From contig NC_046683.1 in the NCBI RefSeq assembly GCF_009870125.1, positions 61,209,869 through 61,273,868 on the forward strand: DNA of 64,000 nucleotides, read 5' to 3'. Both the position numbers and the translations under genes were made by a program. The notes under the pieces were generated by a model. The model searched no databases. It worked only from the letters and a program-made list of their open reading frames with translations, and was not told the DNA's origin. The DNA comes from Drosophila pseudoobscura (lineage: Eukaryota; Arthropoda; Insecta; Diptera; Drosophilidae). Positions within the stretch are counted from its first letter, which is position 1. Every line of letters starts with the position of its first letter. Of this stretch, positions 55,868 to 64,000 are shown one piece after another.

Positions 55868-57319
55868 TTAGGCAAACAAGCGCAGCTCCTCACGCGCCTC
55901 AATGGTCTTTGGTGGTTCTGGTGTTTCGAATTCGCCCAACTCGGCATCATAGTAGAGGGCAGCGCGATATGGACGCAGCTCCCAGGGCACCTGCTGCTCC
56001 ATGGTGGTCAGCTGAACGCCCAGATCCTCCAGAGTGGGCACACCGGGCAGGACCTTGTCGGTGATCCCTTCGCGCTCAATGCGTTCCGGGTGAAGACCAC
56101 CAATGGGCGCACCGGGGCAGATGAAGCTGGTGAGCTTGGCCTTCATCAGGAAGGTGGGGTCCCAGCGCATGTCGTAACGCTGATAGCCCCAGCGTTTCTG
56201 ATCCTTGCGCATCAGGCGATGGAACCAATCAACCAGCTCGCTCAGTTGATACCTCTTGGGCCTGAAGAACACACAGATTACAGCGGTTCGCATTTGAGTA
56301 CTTCGGATACCTACCCCACAGCCTGGTAGATGCGTCCAGCGGAATCCGGCTCCTTGGCAGCGTTAATGATGGCCTGAGCCACATCCGTCACGAACACGGG
56401 CTGCTTCACGGTGAGCTCTCCCTTGTGCCAGAGCGGCATCGAGCGGAACTGGCGTCGCCAGATGTGTGCATAGTAGCGCAAAAAGCGGTCCTCCGAGCCG
56501 TAGATGTCGGCTGGCCGAATGATTGTGGCATTGGGGAAGGCATCACGCACGCGGAGCTCTCCCTCGTATTTGCTTCTCAGCCACTCACTGCCGCCCTTAA
56601 CGTACAGGGGCTTGGGATTGGCCTCCACGTTCAGAGATGAGAGGTGAATGAATCTCTCCACGCCAACCTCGCGGCAGATCCTTTAAGAGGGAAAAATTCA
56701 TCATTGAAGGGTCTCAATTCTCCTTGCGACACCCACCTGGCGATCCTCTCAGCACCAGTGACATTGACATCCTTGAACTTGAAGTTCTTGGTCTCGAAGT
56801 CGCGGCCAACCAAGTTGATGACCACGTTCGAGTGCTTGACAGCATTGCGAATGGAAGCGGCATCCTCCAGATTGTAAAAGTGGAACAGCACCTGGCCCAG
56901 ATCGCCGGTGACTTTCAGCCGGATAACCTCAGAGTCCTCACCGCGATAGGGCAGGATCATTTGAGTGCCGGACTTTCCCAGCTTGTTGCACACATAGCGA
57001 CCCACAAAACCGGTGGCTCCAAAGACGGTGGCCACGATTCCGTTGAAGCTGCTGCGTCCGCCCGTGCCGCGCTTCATGGCAGCCGGATTGATGGTCTTCA
57101 GGGGGCGTGGAGCATCCTCAGCGGCGGCGGCATAGCCCCGCAGGCAGAGCACGCCCACGACACCACTGCCATGGTGTTCTACAATCGGGAATAAACAACA
57201 ACGTTAGCAAAAGGAACTGCACTCCACCATTACATAATTTTTGCCAGACACTTTTCTACTGGCTAGCCGTTTCACTTACTGGCCACCTGCATGTTCCGGG
57301 TTAGTACTATGGCGGCCAT
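55868..57319 (-). CDS. ND-39: NADH dehydrogenase 39-kDa subunit (NDUFA9)
   Basis: Four exons: 57280-57319, 56737-57178, 56315-56680 and 55868-56261, giving 413 aa, the usual length for the fly protein. NDUFA9 is an accessory subunit of mitochondrial complex I, an atypical short-chain dehydrogenase fold that binds NADPH at the junction of the matrix and membrane arms. Visible features are a basic targeting sequence (about 1-45), the glycine-rich nucleotide loop VFGATGFVGRYV (about 65-76), NVVINLVGRDFETKNF, FIHLSSLNVEANPKP, the S-x-K-Y-E-G-E catalytic-position remnant (WLRSKYEGEL), and IIRPADIYGSEDRFL. The first exon is short and splits codon 14. A Motif 1 element at 57418-57428 sits about 100 nt upstream of the ATG on the same strand. 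It is flanked by direct copies of the dispersed repeat. Confidence 0.95.
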
Positions 57320-57414
57320 ATTGCACCGCACTTTACCAAACTAGAGCAAGTAATTCCCAATTTCCTAGTTTTAAGGCAGATTTTATTGTTAAATTTTTTC
57401 TTGACAAGTACGGT

Positions 57415-57840
57415 CTGCAGTGTGACCGCGGATTTATAAATATACGGTCCGACCCCTAGCAATGTACCGAAATATACCGCCTCATTTAAAAGATATACCG
57501 TAAATATACTGACGAACTCTAGTTCTTTTGTACACAGTCCTCGTTTTTGATATTCCATCGAATATTATTAGCTAGATAGAACATTTAGCCATGCCCACAT
57601 AATTGTATCCTATTAATGAATTAATTTTCTACTTGACTGGTTTGATTTAAATACTTGCTTTTATTGGATTTTGTCTAAAAAATTGCTCAATTTTGATATT
57701 CCGCTGAAAAATGCTGACTTGACCCTCAGAAATATACCAAGCAGAGAAAATACCAAAAAAAGATCCACCAAACTTGAGCGCCAAATAGAAATTGTTTGAA
57801 AGTGACTGAGTAAAGAGGATTTAAATGCAATCCATGGGAA
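57415..57840 (-). promoter_or_regulatory. ND-39 promoter cassette: intact copy of the dispersed repeat
   Basis: On the minus strand: GGCGCTCAAGTTTGGTGGAT, CCAATAAAAGC, ATTATGTGGGCATGGCTAAA, TCGATGGAATATCAAAAACG, GTCAGTATATTTACGGTATA (Motif 6), GCGGTATATTTCGGTAC (Motif 6), GGACCGTATATTTATAAATC, then CGGTCACACTG (57418-57428, Motif 1). Order and spacing match the BNIP3 cassette. ND-39 transcription probably starts just below 57,415. Confidence 0.7.
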
Positions 57841-59540
57841 TAAATGATGCACGGAGGCACGATTTGAGATAGCGAAAATTAAAAAAATTCGAATATACCT
57901 CCAAAACAGCTTAATGGTAAAAGGACAGTCACACGTGAAATTGTCGGAGGTGACATGAGTCCAGAGGAACCATTGGACGGATGGTCCTAACCATTTGAGT
58001 ATTGCTCTCTATCTCTCTCTCTCGATGCTTGATTCCCCGATTCCCAATTAAGCGCATTCCACGCTCACACCAATTGGTGCTACACCCAAAGTGTGTGGGA
58101 AGCGAGTGAGTAGAAGGAGCAAAAGGATCTCCTCTCCGATTTCATCTGAAGAAATAATTCTAATCAACGCCATTTCGCTTTGGCGCGCAGCTATACGAAG
58201 AGCGCCGTCTGTTGATGGTAACATGAACTAACTTATCGATAAAATTTTTTTTATGACCGTTCGCTGTGAATGTCACAAATTTGGCGCACATTTTCAAATT
58301 AAAATCTCATCAAATTCCACCAATGGCCTTGGCATGGTTTATGTGTTTATCAACACAACTTTAATTACTCTTGTACAGCTTAGTGTCAACAATTCGTAAA
58401 TTACTCTGCAGCTTACGTCTTAATTTATGAATATTTCTTGCATCACCGATGGTGCCAGGCGTGTCCCACTTTTCCAACTAAAGCCAAAAGTCAACCCCGT
58501 TGACTTTTATCTCCAGTACGTGCTGAAATTGCAATTACCATGCCAACATTGGTTCGTCTCGGAGAGAATTCTAAGACCAATGAATAGTATATGCCCTTTT
58601 GCCAACTTCTCCTGCAGAGCAGCTGGCAGTTGCCTTTGAACTATATTTCTGCAAACATCAAACGAATTCTGGTTGAAAATATTTTAATCTTGCAGTTTTC
58701 AAAGTAGGCTTTCTCTACTGTGCGCTCTAATCGCGATTGCGGCTGATAAGAACATTTTTAATAGCAGTACGAATAGTGTGTGTCTGTGTGTGTGTTTCAG
58801 GTATAACTGTAAAGGGTTTCTCCTACAGTGCGTGTGCTGCAATGATCTGGCGATTAGCATATGTGGAGGACCGTAAACATGTTTTATTGTGGTCGTCGTC
58901 GTCGGGGCTTAACATGGCTAAAAACATATTATACCCCAAAAGTTCACCCTCATAATGCCTACCAGCGCGTGCCCTCTCTTTCCCTCTTCGATAACTGATA
59001 CCATTATCCCCTCTCCTGCCCTCTGCTCTGCCATGCACCGCGGGCCCTGGAATGCCTACCTAATCGCACTCTCTCTCCCTCTCTCTTCTATCGCACTTTT
59101 GCACCCACACACTTGTTGCCTATCCCTCTCTACGGCTTGCTTTCCCTCTCTTTCTGACAGACACTGGCAAACACAGAGCCACAGACAGGCACTTGCACGC
59201 TCACTTTCAATACATTGGCCTTTATTTTGCCGGCTGTGGTCATTGTTGCTGTTTCCATATCTCTGCGTCTGCCACTGCCACTGCCACTACCTACCTCCCC
59301 ATTTATTTTCGTACATCAGATTTTTGAGCTATATTTTTTGTTTTTTGTTTTTTCGTATTTTTACTGGGCTTGATCGCCGCCTCCTCGTGGCTCTGCTTTT
59401 CATTCGCATCTGAGCCGCGCTGCCGTCCACATCGTCCGATCTGCCACTCCCGCTTCGCAGGTGGCACGCGTGTGTGAATTGTGCTACGATATATACAAAG
59501 AATAATAACAATAATAAATTTCGAAAAAAGCCTATAGAAA
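57841..59540. other. No gene recognised; one DRE palindrome and CT-rich tracts
   Basis: TTATCGATAA at 58233-58242 is a perfect DRE with GCGCCGTCTGTTGAT 30 bp before it, so an unannotated promoter could lie near 58,200. CT-rich DNA runs 59,060-59,150 and a GCCACT repeat lies at 59271-59288. A minus-strand 60-codon frame (59329-59511) is Arg/Ser rich and starts after a possible acceptor, but I cannot link it to another exon. Confidence 0.5.
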
Positions 59541-61911
59541 TATTTTTTTTTTAAAGAAATTTACAGTGTGGTGCCTGCCTATAAATAGAACAGTCCAAAC
59601 ATATAAAAACTAAATCTTGTGCTATAGAAGCTGAAAAGTTGGCCCCAAATTGACGGTAATTTTCCTATATCTTAGCCTAAGTTCTACACTCCAGTATTCA
59701 GAACTGATAAGACTCCCTCCCTCTTTGGCCTTGTGTTAAACATTTGGCCAACCCAACCGCCAGTATCCAGTCAGAAAAAAAACACACACCTTTCGCACAC
59801 AGCATGGGGCTAGATATAGATGTATATAGATGACTGATTCGTTAGCAGGGCATGCGGACTGGACACTGGACTGTGTGTCCACTTAGCAAGTGATTATTAA
59901 GACGCCTCTCGCACCTTTTCGCACCGCCGAGAGAAAATAATAATCGAAAATAAAAACGCATCGAGCGGTACCCAGTATAAAAATAAATTCGATCCAAATG
60001 AATGCTAATTAGAGGTTATATCTGTCTACTATCCGCTACGCTACCCCCATACCATGTCTGCGCCGAAAACAAATTCTCATCCCAGAGATATCCGCACCTT
60101 CCGCCGCCCCCTCCCCCTCAAATCAGGCTAATTCAATGCAAATCAGCTGAAAAAAAAACCTTGGCTTAAAAACGCCCAAGAGCCCCCGAGCAAGCAACCA
60201 AAAGTTCTCAATGAATTATTATTAAAAATTACTTTACCGCTAGGAAATATTTGATGAGCCTCATTAAACGTAATTACTGTAGTCTTTAGTAGTCAGCATT
60301 AATATCAATTTGTATAATATTTAATTCTATATAAACTGAACATGTCTGCTGTGATCACGATCGGCTCAAGCAGGAGGACGAGTGAAAGTGTGTAATTGAA
60401 GGGAGTTGCAGTCAGGGAGTGGAGTAGAGTGGAGTGGAGTCATGGGGATATAGGCGCAGATCTCACGTAAATGGGGCCTCATAAAAGTGCAATTAAAATA
60501 AGTGACTACCTCATTGCCAGGTTCTTTTATTGGGAACTTAAATGGAATTGTGCTGTGAAGAATGTGCAGCTGGTACGCACGCTCGGAAAGCGGGGACGGT
60601 GGCTTTCGAATAGAGTATGAGAAATGTTTTTATTGACTCACATTACAGAACGGTTCCATTAGTTGTTTATTTTCGGAAATCGTTTGGCTCGAAAGCATTC
60701 TCGAAATAGCTTCAAAGTCTATTGAATGTGAAGCAACATTTTCCTTTGTTGGCAAAATATTCAGAATTCCCCGACTAGAGATGGACTTTGAACCCTTGTA
60801 GAGATGGGCTGTTGTCGACAAATCACATTTCCAATCAAAATGAGACAGGGAGATAGATTAATCCTGCAATCTATGAGCAAGCGAGAGAGATTGATAGGCA
60901 CAGACAGAGATAGAGACAGATAGTAATTAGAGATGTACGCTGAGCCCCTATGGAGATGGCCTGTTTTCGATAATCGTACCAAAGACCCGTTATCTAGTTG
61001 ATAACAGTCAGATTTCCAAAGCAAACGAGGCATCGGAAAGTTTGCCTTGATTAATGAACAGATATTAGAGCCCTGCACGAGTCCATAGTAAACAAAATAT
61101 TATCCCATCTCGCTCAACTGAATAATGTGCTAATGGCAAAACTATTATCAATATTTCCCAATGTCCAACGAAAACCCCTTGACAACATACTGATGCCTGA
61201 GCCAGAGTCATAATCCAGCCGATTTATACCCATGTCCCAGAAAAGGCAGAAAGGCTACTCTGCTATTACCGATCAAAACCATAGTCAAAATTCAGGAGCT
61301 TCCTAGGTTCCTAGCTAGGGAAAACACTGTTTCAGAGGAAGTTTTTTCCACCAAAGCAAAACATTGAATTCGTCTTATGACATTCTTATATTAGAGAATT
61401 TCTTCAGCGGATCGATGAAGTCAACAAGTCTATGCGATCGTGGCGATCGTTATCAAATCTATCCACTTTATCAGAAAAGATAAAGGAATGATATATATAG
61501 ATTTAGAGCTATATAAGTGCATCGACTTTGGCTTGCTCGAAAACTATTCAAATATGCCTCATTTGCCATGGTTAATTGACAGCAATCGCTGTCTCTCTCA
61601 ATAGAATTCGTAAAATAAAACAAATTTGTGTTCCCTTGTAAATTACAAATTCCAAATGCATCGGCGACCTTGTCTGAAATGGTCAAAAACGTTAGAAACG
61701 TTAGGGGATTGTTGAGGCCAGCCAGGGCTCAATCGGAATCTACGCAGAAAATTCAATATAAAATTGTTATCTCTTTTTTGTTGTTGTTTTGTTTGCCAAA
61801 TTTAAATTTGTATGCAGGGGATGTCTTCCTCCTCCTCACAGAAAAAAAATCGTATCTGATGACAAATCAAAACAAAAAACAAAATGTTATTGGACCCGAA
61901 TTTATTTTGTA
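59541..61911. other. No gene recognised
   Basis: Contains a GTGGA/GAGTG repeat near 60,418-60,440 and otherwise unremarkable noncoding DNA. Confidence 0.55.
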
Positions 61912-61918
61912 GACTTAC

Positions 61919-62080
61919 CTCTTTGTTGTTGTTGTTGTTGTTGTCGTCCGTGTGTTTGTTGATGGAGTGACTTGTTGCATTGATCTAATTGACAATCGAG
62001 CTGTCAGCGCTTGGGGCAGATTTATGAAGTGGATTTTACGTTATCGCAAGGCACCGGACAAGCCGGACACCGAAGAGTCG
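61919..62080 (-). other. Candidate minus-strand 5' noncoding exon with donor
   Basis: On the minus strand, a (CAA)n tract (61922-61943) typical of fly leaders is followed by AAAGAG|GTAAGT at 61,919/61,918, a consensus donor. A CATAAATC about 100 nt upstream is a weak TATA. No matching coding exon was found to the left, so the transcript, if real, may be noncoding or skip a long distance. Confidence 0.3.
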
Positions 62081-64000
62081 TCAAATACTTTTTGAAAGGC
62101 AGGGAAACCCGTGAATACTTGACTCCATTTTCGAGCCACTGACCATAGAAATATCAGCCCTGTGTAATCTGTATTCTGTAGATTTGAGATCGCTATCTGG
62201 ATGGTAATCCAGTGCCCCCAGCAACAGCAATAAGCGAGACGAGTTTCTCTTTGTGTCTGTATCTACTATCTTTGTTATCTGCCTCTCTGTGGGAGCCTCT
62301 GGCCCACACCCTCTGCCGGCAGGTCCATCTCCCATTGGGAGTGAACACAAATTGAGGAAATGAACATTTAGTGTCTGTGGCATGTGGAACGAACCACTGG
62401 AGATATACATACATACACATACATATGTGGGTACACATGTACATACACATGTCGAGCTCTTGTCTATCTACGAGTATACTACGGATAGACAGTATCTAAA
62501 TTGTTTGTTGCTACCTGTCTAACACTATCTGTTTAGCTTTCGCTTTCTCTCTCTCCCCTCCGAAAAAGCGTTGGGAATTTGATTTGCGCTGTTTCGGACA
62601 ATTTGGGGGCCGGAGGCGCCATTTAACGCTTTTGTATTTAGGATCTTTCTAATTACCTTCTACGGGTGGCTTTCGCAGAGGCTCGAGCGGGTACAGAGGC
62701 TACAGAGACCACTGGGAAGGTGGAAAAACAATAGATAATATCATTTGAATCGAAACTAAATGATTTTTACCATTGCACGTGTGACAATTTGGAATGCAAT
62801 TAAATCGTTTATGTGGAGGAGGTTGCATCATTCGTTGGATTGCAATTTAAATGCCGTAGAAGTACCTATTGAGAATTCCAGATGGATGCTAGAGATATCA
62901 CTCAGGGATTGTACTGGGAGAAGTTTTTGGTTTCGCCAAGGAGAAATGAGGTCACACTATCATACATATGTCTTTATAGATCTTTTCTGCCCTTGGCAAC
63001 AATACCATTGTGATATTAGTTCTGGTCTGCACAAGTTATGGATTAGTTTTGGGTATAATTTTATCTATAGAACACTTCTTGAACTCTCTACTTAGACGAT
63101 AAGGGGGACCATATGGAAATGGGCCTGCAACACGTCCCCTTGATAAGACCCACACCAATCGATTTTCCCTCGAAACTATTATCTTTTTATGGGGGGGTAT
63201 TTCGAACTAATTCTCAATTAAATGCTGTAGATTACAAGGCTTTTAATGATTCCCATTTGTCTGGGGAGTTTTCTATAGTTTTCCCTATCCATTTAAACAG
63301 ATCTTAATGGTTAATCCTTGGTTTTTTCAAAGCCACCATTAAAGCAGCGACATGTCGCCTGATAATTACTCGGGTAGAGGGCATTGTAATACTACAAATG
63401 TCCGGCCGAAAGAAAAGGGGCTCTAACCTTGGGGTTACAGCAAACAAACCAACAAACAATCGGTAGTAGCCATATCCACGATCACGTAATGTTACGTCAA
63501 TGTCGCGGGCCAACTGATCCGATCCGATCGGATCCGCTGGCGATTGCTATCGATTCAATGAGATACAGTGGGGCGGGTTAGCTACAGGTACAACGAGCCC
63601 ATTTAGCATCTTCATTTGCATGCCGGACAGGCCACTGCCAACCCACGACAGCAGGAGTAGTACCCATAGCCCATAGCCCACAGCCCATAGCCCATACCCA
63701 TAATAATGCCGATTTTGATGATTTGCATATGAGTTTGGCCTGTGCTGATCCCCGAATATGGCGGTAGGTTCAGTTCAGTTCAGTTCAGTTAAGTGCAGTT
63801 ACGGTTCGTCTTGGTATGGTATGGGTTCACCGTTCACTTAGCCCGCTTTATAGGAACTTGAACTTGACACAGATTTTGGTTGGGCTTAGGAAGAAGTTAT
63901 GCTCATGGAAAGGGAAAACTACAGTCAAACATAGTTTCGAAGAGCTAGAATGCTCTCTTAATATACTCTAGATATAATATCTTTTGCCACCCCAATCGAT
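62081..64000. other. No gene recognised
   Basis: Contains short repeats: ACATAC (62405-62450), AGCCCAT (63665-63700) and GTTCA (63769-63788). The 111-codon plus-strand frame at 62760-63095 shows no domain or splice support. Confidence 0.55.

Noticed and set aside
62760-63095. 111-codon plus-strand open frame
   Set aside because: No domain, no splice sites, composition like the flanking noncoding DNA.

Overview
This is a Drosophila nuclear window. The evidence is short introns with fly splice sites, housekeeping core-promoter motifs (DRE, Motif 1, Motif 6), CAG/CAA-rich leaders, and eight genes whose families and order recall D. melanogaster cytological region 77B on 3L (Muller element D): cmpy, Nubp2, Pss, an SFT2 gene, mTerf3, BNIP3, a C2CD3-like gene and ND-39. 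The 77B placement is from memory, not alignment. The species is not determined; a relative outside the melanogaster subgroup is likely.

Layout. Positions 1-18,100 contain no coding exon I can support. They hold low-complexity DNA, a 900-bp cluster of GTATAACAG-like motifs, two AT-rich tandem arrays, a DINE/Helentron-like fragment, a small TIR element and two candidate noncoding first exons. The cmpy signal-peptide exon is at 18,222 and its main exon at 27,748-29,168. The 9.5-kb intron between them carries an antisense three-exon DUF1091 gene. A decayed mariner (29,908-30,744) separates cmpy from Nubp2.

Positions 30,983-57,319 are gene dense: Nubp2 (-), Pss (+), SFT2-family (-), mTerf3 (+), BNIP3 (+), C2CD3-like (-) and ND-39 (-). 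Two intronless MFSD14/HIAT1-like transporters lie in tandem inside the large first intron of the C2CD3-like gene. I rebuilt every exon chain by hand from splice sites, and the phases close in frame for each gene. Positions 57,850-64,000 are again without recognisable coding sequence.

Common themes. Several genes are mitochondrial (mTERF3 and ND-39 inside the organelle, BNIP3 on its outer membrane) and two are ER/Golgi membrane proteins (PSS, SFT2). They are driven by compact housekeeping promoters. The most unusual feature is a dispersed sequence, ending in Motif 6 and Motif 1/DRE elements, found in the same orientation upstream of BNIP3, the C2CD3-like gene and ND-39, with a partial copy between Nubp2 and Pss. 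Other notable points are three in-frame alternative C-termini for PSS (one ending in a KKxx ER-retrieval signal), a GC-AG intron in Nubp2, and a stop-free 60-nt intron in mTerf3.
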